From: Pseudoduganella rivuli
Lineage (GTDB): Bacteria > Pseudomonadota > Gammaproteobacteria > Burkholderiales > Burkholderiaceae_D
Direction of reading: 5' to 3'
Length of the DNA stretch: 64,000 bases
Assembly (NCBI RefSeq): GCF_009674485.1
Contig: NZ_WKJJ01000002.1
Coordinates: forward strand, 124,001-188,000
The notes under the pieces are model-generated. The model searched no databases. It saw only the letters and a list, made by a program, of their open reading frames with translations, and was not told the DNA's origin. A program made the position numbers and the translations under genes. Shown here in pieces: positions 46,050-57,620 of this stretch (the first letter of the stretch is position 1; every line of letters starts with the position of its first letter).

Positions 46050-46475
46050 TCAATTATGCTTAGAACGCCAGCGCGCGATGGCTGCCAATTGCGCAATGGC
46101 GACCGCCAATTCCGCCTGCACTTTCGCATAATCGATTTTGCCGGTATTTTGGACCAATTGCTCTTCCGCGAGTTTGCGCGCCTCATTGGCGCGCGCTTCA
46201 TCGAGGTCTTTGCCGCGGATGACGGTATCGGCCAGCACCGTGATATTGTCCGGCTGGACTTCCAATAATCCGCCCGCCACAAACAGGAATTCCTCATCGT
46301 CCGAGCCCGGCTTTTGAATACGGACTACACCGGGACGGATACGGGTAATGAGCGGCGTATGGCGCGGATAAATGCCTAATTCACCCTGTTCACCCGGCAG
46401 CACGACAAATGTGGCGGGACCGGAAAAATACTGCCCTTCGGCGGATACGACGTCGACGTGCAAGGTGGCGGCCAT
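46050..46475 (-). CDS. atpC: Second ATP synthase epsilon-subunit gene (orphan AtpC paralogue)
   Basis: A 141-residue epsilon subunit highly similar by eye to the operon-encoded AtpC 1.5 kb away and of identical length: [78 protein letters not shown]. It is intact, with changes concentrated at the N-terminus and the C-terminal helices that control inhibition ([20 protein letters not shown]). It follows the metallopeptidase gene by 59 bases and is outside the atp operon. It could be an alternative regulatory epsilon or a decaying duplicate. Confidence 0.9.
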   Translation of the reverse strand: MAATLHVDVVSAEGQYFSGPATFVVLPGEQGELGIYPRHTPLITRIRPGVVRIQKPGSDDEEFLFVAGGLLEVQPDNITVLADTVIRGKDLDEARANEARKLAEEQLVQNTGKIDYAKVQAELAVAIAQLAAIARWRSKHN

Positions 46476-46534
46476 GGGGCTCCTGTAGCGGTAAATGAAC
46501 GAATTGCGATACTAACATCCCCACGGCTGAAAAT

Positions 46535-47512
46535 TCACGGTGCCGGCCGGTTCGCCTGCTTCAACTTCGCCACGGTCACGTGCACCAGTTGTTTGGCGTC
46601 GTCACAGCTGAGCGACGCCAGCGCCTGCAAATCGCGCGATTTAGCAATCTCGGCCGCCACCAGGTAACCAAGGTAATAACCGCGCCGTGGCGCCAGGCCG
46701 GTGTCATCCTTCGCGGAATTGAACAGCGGCGGATACTGTTTCGCGTAATCCGTGTTGTCCAGCACGGTGTCCAGGTGTGCAAACGAGTCATACAGGCGCG
46801 CCTTGGTCAGCGGCAGGCTACCGGCTGGAAACTCCAGCAGCATGTCCTCTTCCGTTGCCTGCGGATTGAGCGCCTTGGACACATAGGTGGCCAGCCCTTC
46901 CTGCCACAGTGGCAACCACATGCCCTGCCCGTCGCAGGCGGCCATGGCGGCCTCATGGTGAATATGGAACAGTTCGTGATGGAAGAATGGCGCGGCGTCG
47001 CCCTCGCCGTGCAGCGTGGCGATGCGGTCGGCGCCAAGGATCAGGTACGTTTTGCCATTGAAGGTGCGGGTGCCCCCATCCATTTCATTGAGCGAGTGCA
47101 GCAGATAGGTCGGCACAGTCGGCTGGAAATCCGGGAAGGCCGTGGCAAAACTGGCGATATGGCGCGGCAACTGCGCTGAAAACCGCCCGACCACGGCTTG
47201 GTAGGCGGCACGCATCGGTTCGAATTTCACGAAACTGCGGGCGATGCGTTCATCCTGCTGCGCCTGCGTGAAATCGCCGTCATAGCGCTCGATGCCATAA
47301 AACTCGGGAAAACGGCTGGCAACCTGCTGTTTGAAGGCTGCGATGCGCTCCCCTTCCGGCATGTGGCGGGTAGCGTCCCAGAAGGCGGCATAATCGCTGG
47401 CAAGGTTGATAACCTTGATCTCAGGCACTGCCCGCACCGGCGCGGTTGGCGCTGCGGCGAAGGCAAACTGGAACAGTCCGGCGCACAGGCCGGCCAGCAG
47501 CAAACGTTTCAT
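46535..47512 (-). CDS. Exported HExxH metallopeptidase-like protein
   Basis: A 325-residue secreted protein with signal peptide about 1-19. The zinc-peptidase motif HELFH is at 179-183 (FFHHELFHIHHE), and WQEGLATYVS at about 203-212 supplies Glu205 in the position of a gluzincin third ligand. The layout resembles predicted Zn-dependent proteases such as DUF2268-type proteins, but the family is not certain. It starts about 130 bases downstream of the atp operon's terminator, on the same strand, and precedes the second atpC. Confidence 0.72.
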   Translation of the reverse strand: MKRLLLAGLCAGLFQFAFAAAPTAPVRAVPEIKVINLASDYAAFWDATRHMPEGERIAAFKQQVASRFPEFYGIERYDGDFTQAQQDERIARSFVKFEPMRAAYQAVVGRFSAQLPRHIASFATAFPDFQPTVPTYLLHSLNEMDGGTRTFNGKTYLILGADRIATLHGEGDAAPFFHHELFHIHHEAAMAACDGQGMWLPLWQEGLATYVSKALNPQATEEDMLLEFPAGSLPLTKARLYDSFAHLDTVLDNTDYAKQYPPLFNSAKDDTGLAPRRGYYLGYLVAAEIAKSRDLQALASLSCDDAKQLVHVTVAKLKQANRPAP

Positions 47513-47590
47513 GGTGATTCCTGATTATAAAAGGAACAACATTGTGCCTTAGCATATTCAGGATTGTCAAAAACGCAATTTCAAGGACGC

Positions 47591-47621
47591 AAAAAAGGCA
47601 GCCGAAGCTGCCTTTTTTTTT
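47591..47621 (-). terminator. Bidirectional Rho-independent terminator after atpC
   Basis: An A6 run and GGCAGC pair with GCTGCC and a T run around loop CGAA (47603-47606). Read on the minus strand it ends the ATP synthase operon just past the atpC stop; T-runs on both strands make it bidirectional. Confidence 0.85.
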
Positions 47622-47642
47622 ACTGCCTGCGAACGCTGAAAA

Positions 47643-48068
47643 TCAGCCGCGCAGTTGACGCAGTTTGGCGATGGCGGCCAGTTGGCCCACCGCCGCAGCC
47701 AGTTCGGCCTGCGCAGTTGCGTAGTCCATCGTACCGGTGCTGTTTTCCAGGGCTTCTTCCGCCAGTTTCTTGGCGGCGTTGGCCTTGGCTTCATCCAGGT
47801 CTTTGCCACGGATCGCGGTGTCGGCCAGTACCGTCACGGAGTTTGGTTGCACTTCCAGCAGACCGCCGGCAACAAAGACGAACTCGTCTTCAGCCTGGCC
47901 AGCCACCTGGATACGCACCGCACCCGGACGAATACGGGTGATCAGCGGCGTGTGCTTTGGGTAGATACCCAGCTCGCCCTGTTCACCTGGCAACGCGACG
48001 AACGTGGCTTCACCAGCGAAGATTTGCTCTTCGGCGGAGACCACATCTACGTGTATGGTATTTGCCAT
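47643..48068 (-). CDS. atpC: ATP synthase F1 epsilon subunit
   Basis: A 141-residue epsilon subunit of the F1 central stalk: the N-terminal beta sandwich ([38 protein letters not shown]) and C-terminal helices that can inhibit ATP hydrolysis. It is last in the minus-strand atpIBEFHAGDC operon, 61 bases after atpD, followed by a strong terminator. A second, diverged copy lies at 46050-46475. Confidence 0.97.
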   Translation of the reverse strand: MANTIHVDVVSAEEQIFAGEATFVALPGEQGELGIYPKHTPLITRIRPGAVRIQVAGQAEDEFVFVAGGLLEVQPNSVTVLADTAIRGKDLDEAKANAAKKLAEEALENSTGTMDYATAQAELAAAVGQLAAIAKLRQLRG

Positions 48069-48129
48069 GTGTGTCCTATCGGGATTGAACGCTCCCGGCC
48101 AGCCGGGAGCGTCACCAATTCACCGGGAA

Positions 48130-49560
<1,431 letters not shown>

Positions 49561-50436
49561 TTAAACCGCCGCCGCACCGGCAACGATTTCGGAGAGTTCT
49601 TTGGTAATCGCTGCCTGGCGCGTTTTGTTGTAGATCAGCTTCAATTCGCCAATCACACTACCCGCGTTGTCGCTGGCGGCCTTCATTGCCACCATGCGCG
49701 CCGATTGCTCGGACGCCAGGTTTTCCGCCACTGCCTGGTATACCAGCGCTTCGATATAGCGCTCCAGCAGTTCGTCGATCACGGTTTGCGCATCAGGCTC
49801 GTAGATGTAATCCCACTGGTGGGTATTCGCATCGGCCTTCATCTTGTCAGCCGGCAGGGGCAGCAACTGCTCCACCATCGGCTCTTGCTTCATCGTGTTG
49901 ATGAACTTGGTATAGCACAGGTAAACGGCATCCAACTTGCCTTCCTGGAACTTCTCGAGCACGACCTTGACAGGTCCGATCAGTTTTTCCAGGTGCGGCG
50001 TGTCGCCGATCTGCGTTGCCTGGGCAACCACAGAAACGCCGACGCGATTCAGGAACCCCAAACCTTTGTTACCGATTGCTACCGCTTCAATCTTGTTGCC
50101 CTGCGCTTCCAGCTCGCGGGCCTTGTTCGTCACCTGGCGCAGGACGTTGGTGTTCAAACCGCCGCACAGACCTTTGTCGGTCGTGACAACGATGAAACCA
50201 ATTTTCTTGGCCTGGTCGCCCTTGGCGCTTGCCAGGAACGGGTGCGTGTATTCCGGATTGGCGGAAGCCAGATTAGCGGCGATATTACGAACCTTGTCAC
50301 TGTAGGGACGGGCGGCGCGCATGCGGTCCTGCGCTTTGCGCATTTTCGATGCGGCGACCATTTCCATCGCCTTGGTGATCTTCTTCGTATTCTCTACGCT
50401 CTTGATCTTGCCACGTATCTCTTTGCCTACTGCCAT
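49561..50436 (-). CDS. atpG: ATP synthase F1 gamma subunit
   Basis: Rotor shaft of F1, 291 residues. N-terminal helix [35 protein letters not shown] and C-terminal helix [43 protein letters not shown] form the coiled coil that turns inside the alpha-beta ring; [10 protein letters not shown] is the conserved loop. It lies between atpA and atpD with normal spacing. Confidence 0.98.
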   Translation of the reverse strand: MAVGKEIRGKIKSVENTKKITKAMEMVAASKMRKAQDRMRAARPYSDKVRNIAANLASANPEYTHPFLASAKGDQAKKIGFIVVTTDKGLCGGLNTNVLRQVTNKARELEAQGNKIEAVAIGNKGLGFLNRVGVSVVAQATQIGDTPHLEKLIGPVKVVLEKFQEGKLDAVYLCYTKFINTMKQEPMVEQLLPLPADKMKADANTHQWDYIYEPDAQTVIDELLERYIEALVYQAVAENLASEQSARMVAMKAASDNAGSVIGELKLIYNKTRQAAITKELSEIVAGAAAV

Positions 50437-50492
50437 GAGTCCTTACTCCCTTGTACGCAGAACAGCGGCTCCATCAGGAGCCGCTGAGCCGC

Positions 50493-52034
50493 TTAGAATG
50501 CGCCGGATTTCTTGAAATCAGCAATGGCAGCGGCCAGCGCAGCTTCGCCGTCCTTGTCCAGTTGCTTGCTTTCTTCGATCTTGGCCAACAGGGCTGCTTG
50601 CTTGGTCTTCAGGTGGCTGTGCAGGCCGGCTTCGAAAGCCAGCACTTTTTTCACAGGCACGTCGTCCAGGTAGCCTTTGTTCACGGCGAACAGCGATGCA
50701 CCCATCAGGGAGATCGACAGTGGCGAGTACTGGGTCTGCTTCAGCAGTTCCGTCACGCGGGCGCCGCGGTCCAGCTGCTTACGGGTCGATTCGTCCAGGT
50801 CGGAAGCGAACTGCGCGAACGCAGCCAGTTCACGGTACTGTGCCAAGTCGGTACGGATACCGCCGGACAGGTTCTTGATGACCTTGGTCTGAGCCGCACC
50901 ACCAACGCGGGACACCGAGATACCTGCGTTAATTGCAGGACGGATACCGGAGTTGAACAGCGAGGTTTCCAGGAAGATCTGGCCGTCGGTAATCGAAATC
51001 ACGTTGGTTGGAACGAACGCGGAAACGTCGCCAGCCTGGGTTTCAATGATCGGCAGGGCGGTCAGCGAACCGGTCTTGCCTTTGACGGCGCCGCCGGTGA
51101 AGGCTTCCACGTAGTCGGCGTTCACGCGGGCTGCGCGTTCCAGCAGACGGGAGTGCAGGTAGAACACGTCGCCTGGGTACGCTTCACGGCCTGGTGGACG
51201 GCGCAGCAGCAGCGAGATCTGACGGTAAGCAACAGCTTGCTTCGACAAGTCATCGTAGACGATCAGCGCGTCTTCACCGCGGTCACGGAAGTATTCACCC
51301 ATCGTGCAACCGGAGTAGGCCGAGATGTATTGCATTGCAGCCGATTCCGATGCGGTCGCGGCAACAACGATGGTGTATTCCATCGCGCCGTGCTGTTCCA
51401 GGGAACGCACGATGTTTTTAATGGTCGAGGCTTTTTGGCCGATGGCGACGTAGATACACGTCATGCCCTGACCTTTTTGGTTGATGATCGCGTCGACTGC
51501 CACAGCCGATTTACCGGTCTGGCGGTCGCCAATGATCAGCTCACGCTGGCCACGGCCGATTGGTACCATCGCGTCGATCGACTTCAGGCCGGTCTGCATA
51601 GGCTGCGACACGGATTCACGGGCAATAACGCCCGGAGCGATCTTTTCGATTGGCGAGGTCAGCTTGGCTTCAACTGGACCTTTGCCGTCGATCGGCTGGC
51701 CCAGCGCGTTAACTACGCGGCCGCGCAGTTCAGGACCGACTGGCACTTCCAGAATACGGCCGGTGCACTTGACGGTGTCGCCTTCCGAGATGTGCTCGTA
51801 AGCACCCAGAATAACGGCGCCGACGGAGTCACGCTCCAGGTTCATTGCCAGGCCGAAGGTGTTGCCAGGGAACTCCAGCATCTCGCCTTGCATCACATCG
51901 GACAGACCGTGAATGCGGCAGATACCGTCGGCAACGGAAATTACGGTGCCTTGATTGCGCACTTCAGCGCCGCCATCAATGCCTTGAATCCGGCTCTTGA
52001 TCAGCTCGCTGATTTCAGATGGGTTGAGTTGCAT
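50493..52034 (-). CDS. atpA: ATP synthase F1 alpha subunit
   Basis: Non-catalytic nucleotide-binding subunit, 513 residues. P-loop [72 protein letters not shown], and the arginine-finger region [12 protein letters not shown]. It starts 73 bases after atpH and ends 56 bases before atpG. Confidence 0.99.
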   Translation of the reverse strand: MQLNPSEISELIKSRIQGIDGGAEVRNQGTVISVADGICRIHGLSDVMQGEMLEFPGNTFGLAMNLERDSVGAVILGAYEHISEGDTVKCTGRILEVPVGPELRGRVVNALGQPIDGKGPVEAKLTSPIEKIAPGVIARESVSQPMQTGLKSIDAMVPIGRGQRELIIGDRQTGKSAVAVDAIINQKGQGMTCIYVAIGQKASTIKNIVRSLEQHGAMEYTIVVAATASESAAMQYISAYSGCTMGEYFRDRGEDALIVYDDLSKQAVAYRQISLLLRRPPGREAYPGDVFYLHSRLLERAARVNADYVEAFTGGAVKGKTGSLTALPIIETQAGDVSAFVPTNVISITDGQIFLETSLFNSGIRPAINAGISVSRVGGAAQTKVIKNLSGGIRTDLAQYRELAAFAQFASDLDESTRKQLDRGARVTELLKQTQYSPLSISLMGASLFAVNKGYLDDVPVKKVLAFEAGLHSHLKTKQAALLAKIEESKQLDKDGEAALAAAIADFKKSGAF

Positions 52035-52107
52035 ACTAACTCCTAAATGTTTTCTCTCCGCTTGCGCGAGGGTATGTGGTCTGCCGGCGTTGCCGCCTGA
52101 TCTACGA

Positions 52108-52641
52108 TTACGAGGTCAGGGCGGTACGCATCTGCTGCAGCTTGGCGCGTACCGAAGTGTCCAGCACTTCGTCACCCACTACCACACGCACACCACCGAT
52201 CAGCGATGGGTCCACGGTTACGTTCGGGTTGAGCTTGCGGCTGAATTTCTTTTCCAGCGTCGCTACCAGCTCGGATACCTGTGCTGCGCTCAGTTCGAAT
52301 GCGCTGATAATGTCGGCATCGGCTGCACCTTCCGCGCTGTTTTTCAACAGGGCGAACTGGGCGCCGATTTCCGGCAGCAATTCGATACGGCCATTGGCCA
52401 GCAGCATATTCAGGAAGTTGTTCGCTTCCGGCGTCAGCGGCGATTTCAGCAGAGATTGAATGGTGGCGGCGATGTCGCTATCCGAAACTTTCGGATTGCG
52501 CGCGTATGCCAGCACATCGGCGTTTCCGCCGACCTGGGCCATTTCGGACACCAGGTCGGACCACGCAGCGAGGTTGCCAGCTTGAGCTACGCGGAAGAGG
52601 GCTTCCGCGTAAGGACGGGCGACGGTTGCGATTTCAGCCAT
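52108..52641 (-). CDS. atpH: ATP synthase F1 delta subunit
   Basis: Peripheral stalk-to-F1 connector, 177 residues: [18 protein letters not shown] at the N-terminal six-helix domain and [40 protein letters not shown] at the C-terminus, both typical. Two bases separate it from atpF. Confidence 0.97.
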   Translation of the reverse strand: MAEIATVARPYAEALFRVAQAGNLAAWSDLVSEMAQVGGNADVLAYARNPKVSDSDIAATIQSLLKSPLTPEANNFLNMLLANGRIELLPEIGAQFALLKNSAEGAADADIISAFELSAAQVSELVATLEKKFSRKLNPNVTVDPSLIGGVRVVVGDEVLDTSVRAKLQQMRTALTS

Positions 52642-52643
52642 GA

Positions 52644-53114
52644 TTACAGCTCGGTCGCCAGGCGATTCAACAGGTCGGCGTGAGCCGACGCGGTGACTTC
52701 GCGCTTCAGGATTTGCTCGGCGCCTTTGACAGCCAGGTCAGCCACTTGGGCGCGCAGTGCTTCGCGGGCCTGGGTGATTTGCTGATCGGCTTCAGCTTTA
52801 GCGTTAGCGACGATGCGCTCGGCTTCAGCTTTGGCATTTGCCTTGATTTCTTCGGCTACCAGTTGCGCGCGCTTTTCCGCGTCGGACACCAGCTGTGCAG
52901 CTTCGTCACGGGCGGTGGACAAGGCTTGGGCGGATTGCTTTGCAGCGATTTCCATCGAAGCCTTACCCTGGTCGGCAGCAGCCAGACCGTCGGCGATACG
53001 CTTGGCACGCTCATCCAGCGCACCGTTCAGCGCCGGGAAGACGAATTTCATCGAGAACCATACGAGCACCGCGAAGGTGATCATCTGGCCGATGAGCGAC
53101 ATATTAATGTTCAT
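52644..53114 (-). CDS. atpF: ATP synthase Fo b subunit
   Basis: Peripheral stalk, 156 residues: one membrane helix (about 5-25, [20 protein letters not shown]) followed by a long Ala/Glu/Lys-rich coiled-coil helix. It anchors delta and F1 to the a subunit. It lies between atpE and atpH in the operon. Confidence 0.97.
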   Translation of the reverse strand: MNINMSLIGQMITFAVLVWFSMKFVFPALNGALDERAKRIADGLAAADQGKASMEIAAKQSAQALSTARDEAAQLVSDAEKRAQLVAEEIKANAKAEAERIVANAKAEADQQITQAREALRAQVADLAVKGAEQILKREVTASAHADLLNRLATEL

Positions 53115-53152
53115 GCCTTGCTCCTAAAAAGTTTCCCCTGTTGGAGCGGTTA

Positions 53153-53449
<297 letters not shown>

Positions 53450-53496
53450 TTAAAAAACGAAAGATACGAAAATTACAAAAATTAAAAAGTTGCTGA

Positions 53497-54330
<834 letters not shown>

Positions 54331-54699
54331 TTAAACCGCTAGCAGCGCGAACCAGTAAGCCAGGGTCGCCACCGCAAATCCTAGAATCAGCCAAACCGTC
54401 GCGGCCGACGAAAACAACACGAGGGCACTCGCAAACAGCACTGCTGTTATCAAAACCTTTACCATTTCGGCACGAAAATGCGTGCGGAAAGCTTGTTTCG
54501 CGTCATTAGTTCCGCGCATGACAATAATCGCGTACACCAGACTTCCGATGACCGCGATTGCTCCGCCGATGGCGGCAGACCAGCCGTTAGCATGGCTGCC
54601 AAAGAATCCGGTGGCGGCCGAGAAAAAGACGGCGATTGTGAACTGCAGGGCAACTACTTTAAACACGGGCCGGGCAACGGTTTGCGTAAAATCACTCAC
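54331..54699 (-). CDS. atpI: ATP synthase subunit I
   Basis: Four-helix membrane protein of about 122 residues at the head of the operon, thought to help assemble the c-ring. Typical features: VFKVVALQFTIAVFFSAATGFF, AAIGGAIAVIGSLVYAIIVMRG, AEMVKVLITAVLFASALV. No ATG fits; GTG 54699 is preferred because the predicted transcription start (about 54736) leaves it a normal leader, whereas a TTG at 54729 would be almost leaderless. Confidence 0.88.
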   Translation of the reverse strand: MSDFTQTVARPVFKVVALQFTIAVFFSAATGFFGSHANGWSAAIGGAIAVIGSLVYAIIVMRGTNDAKQAFRTHFRAEMVKVLITAVLFASALVLFSSAATVWLILGFAVATLAYWFALLAV

Positions 54700-54742
54700 T
54701 TGCCAGGTTCCCAGAGAAAGCGTATACAACTAAAGACACAGG

Positions 54743-54772
54743 ATTATATTAGGAATTTCGCCATCCGGTCAA
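54743..54772 (-). promoter_or_regulatory. Promoter of the ATP synthase operon
   Basis: On the minus strand TTGACC (54772-54767) and a perfect TATAAT (54748-54743) are separated by 18 bases. Predicted start near 54736, about 37 bases before the atpI GTG. Confidence 0.7.
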
Positions 54773-55103
54773 ACGAAGATGCACCGATTTGGGTGGTTTT
54801 GCTGTCGGAACGCGACGGATTTGCAGCGGGTTTAGAGGAGTTGCACCAACTTAGCGTTCCATGTGTGCGCTATCAGCGGGCATTTTCGTGTGATTTTGTT
54901 ATCTGCTGCAGCATTTATGGACGGCGTTTTATATCAAGTATGGTTATAACTCTCCGTGATGATGTTTCCCTGAGAGAAAGATAATTTTTGATATAAAGGG
55001 CAACGAAAATCGTCATTTACGTGATTTTGTTGCTTTTTAGATAGCTTGATACAAATTTTTACCTTATTTCGATCCATGAAAATTTCGAATGGATCAGTAA
55101 AAA
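54773..55103. other. Gene-free, AT-richer stretch upstream of the atp promoter
   Basis: The stretch between the atp promoter and the parB terminator has no open frame with coding character on either strand. It is more AT-rich than its surroundings (many ATTTT and TATAA tracts). I see no RNA gene or clear repeat in it; an upstream activating role for the atp promoter is possible. Confidence 0.5.
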
Positions 55104-55132
55104 AGGCCCGTGATGTGGATCATCACGGGCCT
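55098..55132 (-). terminator. Rho-independent terminator of parA-parB
   Basis: AGGCCCGTGATG (55104-55115) pairs over 12 bases with CATCACGGGCCT (55121-55132). On the minus strand the stem is followed by a run of T, ending the parAB transcript 36 bases after parB. Confidence 0.9.
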
Positions 55133-55167
55133 CGTAGTTTTACGGTACGGATTTTTTAAGCGGCAAG

Positions 55168-56079
55168 TTACGCCGGCGTACCGCGCAGGCGCGCCAGCAA
55201 CCCATCCAGGACGTCCAGGTCGGCAAAGTCGATCACCACCTGGCCCTTGCCTTTGGCGCCCATCTTGAACACCACCGGGGTCGCCAGCGAATCCGACAAC
55301 TCTTCTTCCAGGCGCAGGATGTCGCCGGACTTTTCCCGTACGGGACGCTGTTCCGCCGTTCCCGCCGCTTCTTCCACCGTGCGCTGCACCAGCTTTTCCG
55401 TCTCGCGCACGGACAGGCGCTTGGCAATGACGAGGTTGGCCAGCGTAATTTGCGTCGCGGCATCGACCGCCAGCAGCGCACGGGCGTGGCCCATGTCGAT
55501 ATCGCCGGCCATCAGCATGGTTTGCACCGGACCGGCCAGGTTCATCAGGCGCAGCAGGTTCGACACGGCGGAACGGGAACGGCCCACGGCGTTGGCGGCC
55601 TGTTCGTGCGTGAAGTCGAATTCGTTGATCAGGCGGTTGATGCCCTGCGCCTCTTCCAGCGGATTCAAGTCTTCGCGCTGGATATTTTCAATCAGCGCCA
55701 TCGCGGCGGCCGTGCGGTCATCCACGTCGCGCACCAGCACCGGCACCTGTTCCAGGCCCGCCATTTGCGCGGCGCGGAAACGGCGCTCGCCGGCAATGAT
55801 TTCATATTTCATCTTGCCGCCGGATTTGCCCACCGGGCGCACCAGGATCGGTTGCATGATGCCCTGGGTCTTGATGGAGGCCGCCAGTTCCGACAGGCCC
55901 GTTTCATCCATGCGGGTGCGGGGCTGGTATTTACCCGGCTGCATCACGGTGACGGACATTTCCTGCGTGGTGTGGCCGTTGGCGCCGCCCGCGTTGGAAG
56001 CCGGGTTGGACGGATCGAGGTCGCCGCCCAGCAGTGCGTCCAGGCCGCGGCCCAGACCTTTGAGTTTCTTCGTTGCCAT
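55168..56079 (-). CDS. parB: Chromosome-partitioning protein ParB
   Basis: Centromere-binding CTPase clamp, 303 residues. The N-terminal KKLKGLGRGLDALLGGD motif contacts ParA; box I/II QPGKYQPRTRMDE and GERRFRAAQMAGLEQVPVLVRDV form the CTP site; the parS-binding helix-turn-helix is FTHEQAANAVGRSRSAVSNLLRLMNL; the C-terminal dimer domain ends VIDFADLDVLDGLLARL. Nine bases after parA. parS-like sites lie at 59.7 kb, 3.6 kb away. Confidence 0.97.
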   Translation of the reverse strand: MATKKLKGLGRGLDALLGGDLDPSNPASNAGGANGHTTQEMSVTVMQPGKYQPRTRMDETGLSELAASIKTQGIMQPILVRPVGKSGGKMKYEIIAGERRFRAAQMAGLEQVPVLVRDVDDRTAAAMALIENIQREDLNPLEEAQGINRLINEFDFTHEQAANAVGRSRSAVSNLLRLMNLAGPVQTMLMAGDIDMGHARALLAVDAATQITLANLVIAKRLSVRETEKLVQRTVEEAAGTAEQRPVREKSGDILRLEEELSDSLATPVVFKMGAKGKGQVVIDFADLDVLDGLLARLRGTPA

Positions 56080-56088
56080 TGTGGGTCC

Positions 56089-56859
56089 TTACATTTTCTT
56101 GATGCGCTTGATCATTTCCGCGCCGAAAGCGATATACGCTTGCGCGCCCTTGGAGCTGGGGTCGAACGTGACGCCCGGAATACCATAAGACGGCGCTTCG
56201 GCCAGCCGCACATTGCGCGGGATGATGGTCTTGAACACTTTGTCGCCGAAATGCTGTTCCAGCTGGGCCGACACTTGCTGCGACAGCGTCATGCGCGGAT
56301 CGAACATCACACGCAGCAGGCCAATGATCTTCAAGTCCGGGTTCAGGTTGGCGTGCACTTTCTTGATGGTGTTGACCAGGTCCGACAAGCCTTCCAGCGC
56401 GTAGTACTCGCACTGCATCGGGATGATCACGCCGTTGGCGGCGCACAGGCCGTTCAGGGTCAGCAGCGACAGCGCCGGCGGGCAATCGATCAGCACGAAG
56501 TCGTATTCCTTGTCGACGGCGGCCAGCGCATCCTTCAGGCGGCGCTCGCGGTTGTCCAGCTCGACCATTTCCACTTCGGCGCCGGCCAGTTCGCGGTTCG
56601 ACGGCAGCACGTCGAAGCGGCCCGATTCCGAACGCTGGCGCGCACCGGCCACGTCTGCGGTGCCCAGCATGACTTCATAGGTGGAGGCCGCCAGGCCGGC
56701 CTTGTTGATGCCGGCGCCCATGGTGGCGTTGCCCTGCGGGTCCAGGTCAACCAGCAGCACGCGCTGCTTGAGTTTGGCCAGGCCGGCGGCGAGGTTGACT
56801 GTCGTGGTGGTTTTGCCTACGCCGCCCTTTTGGTTTGCTACGCAAAAAATTTTCGCCAT
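56089..56859 (-). CDS. parA: Chromosome-partitioning ATPase ParA
   Basis: Deviant Walker-A ATPase of 256 residues that moves ParB-parS complexes over the nucleoid. Signature KGGVGKTTTTVNLAAGLA with the extra Lys, then LLVDLDPQGNATMGAGI (Walker A'), and DFVLIDCPPALSLLTLN (Walker B). No N-terminal DNA-binding domain, so it is the small chromosomal type that does not autoregulate in the P1 manner. The 116-base gap to rsmG holds TATAAA-rich inverted repeats. Confidence 0.97.
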   Translation of the reverse strand: MAKIFCVANQKGGVGKTTTTVNLAAGLAKLKQRVLLVDLDPQGNATMGAGINKAGLAASTYEVMLGTADVAGARQRSESGRFDVLPSNRELAGAEVEMVELDNRERRLKDALAAVDKEYDFVLIDCPPALSLLTLNGLCAANGVIIPMQCEYYALEGLSDLVNTIKKVHANLNPDLKIIGLLRVMFDPRMTLSQQVSAQLEQHFGDKVFKTIIPRNVRLAEAPSYGIPGVTFDPSSKGAQAYIAFGAEMIKRIKKM

Positions 56860-56888
56860 GAATCTTCTTATTATCTCTCAAATGAGCT

Positions 56889-56961
56889 ATACGATTTATA
56901 TGGTATAAACGGTTTATATTGTTTATTTGATTTATACGGTATAAACGATTTATACCGTATA
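56889..56961. repeat. AT-rich iterated inverted repeats upstream of parA
   Basis: A perfect 13-base inverted repeat (TATACGGTATAAA at 56933-56945, TTTATACCGTATA at 56949-56961, spacer CGA) sits beside related units: GGTATAAACGGTTTATA at 56902-56918 recurs, one base changed, at 56938-56954, exactly 36 bases on. ACGATTTATA also occurs at 56891 and 56945. It fits an operator or promoter array for parAB. Confidence 0.75.
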
Positions 56962-56975
56962 CTTCGATTGGCGTT

Positions 56976-57620
56976 TCAAGCCTTTTTGATGAACACCAGG
57001 TGGCGCTCCGCATCCAGCCCCGGTACCCGCAGGGGCTGCAAATCCGTCACTTGCCATGGCGCCGGCAGCCGTTCGCGCTCGTCCGCCGGGGCGGTGCCTT
57101 TGAGGGCAATAAAACGCCCGCCCTCTTCCAGCAGGTGCCCCGACCAGTTCACGAAATCGGACAGGTCGGCAAAGGCGCGCGACGTGATCACGTCGAACAG
57201 CTGCGCCACCGCCAGTTCCTGCACCTTCATCGTGTACACCGTCACGTTGGCCAGGCCCAGTTGCGCCTTCACCTGCGTCAGGAAGGCGGTTTTCTTGTGC
57301 ACGGTGTCGATCATCGACACCTTCATGTCCGGCCGCGCAATGGCCAGCACGATGCCCGGTAAACCGCCGCCCGCGCCCACGTCCAGCACGTTCGCCGCCC
57401 CGGCAAAGGCCGGCACGGCGGCCAGCGAATCCAGCAAGTGCAGGGTCATCATCTGCATCGGATCGCGCACCGACGTCAGGTTGTAGACGCTGTTCCACTT
57501 GTTGAGCAGCGCCAGGTAATCCAGCAATTGCTCGTGCTGCGCAGGGGACAACTCCAGTTTTAGTTCATTTGCGCCATTTTTCAACACTTCGGCCAGTGCT
57601 GCCCGGTCGAAAAACTTCAT
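56976..57620 (-). CDS. rsmG: 16S rRNA (guanine527-N7)-methyltransferase RsmG
   Basis: A 214-residue methyltransferase modifying G527 of 16S rRNA. Motifs: YLALLNKWNSVYNLTSVRDP, AdoMet loop NVLDVGAGGGLPGIVLAIARP, MIDTVHKKTAFLTQV, and ITSRAFADLSDFV. Its ATG overlaps the mnmG stop by one base (TAATG). Loss of this enzyme gives low-level streptomycin resistance in other bacteria. Classic mnmG–rsmG–parA–parB order. Confidence 0.97.
   Translation of the reverse strand: MKFFDRAALAEVLKNGANELKLELSPAQHEQLLDYLALLNKWNSVYNLTSVRDPMQMMTLHLLDSLAAVPAFAGAANVLDVGAGGGLPGIVLAIARPDMKVSMIDTVHKKTAFLTQVKAQLGLANVTVYTMKVQELAVAQLFDVITSRAFADLSDFVNWSGHLLEEGGRFIALKGTAPADERERLPAPWQVTDLQPLRVPGLDAERHLVFIKKA

Noticed and set aside
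54478..54984. A plus-strand open frame opposite atpI and into the intergenic region
   Set aside because: No ribosome site or family motif; it crosses the atp promoter and the start of atpI.
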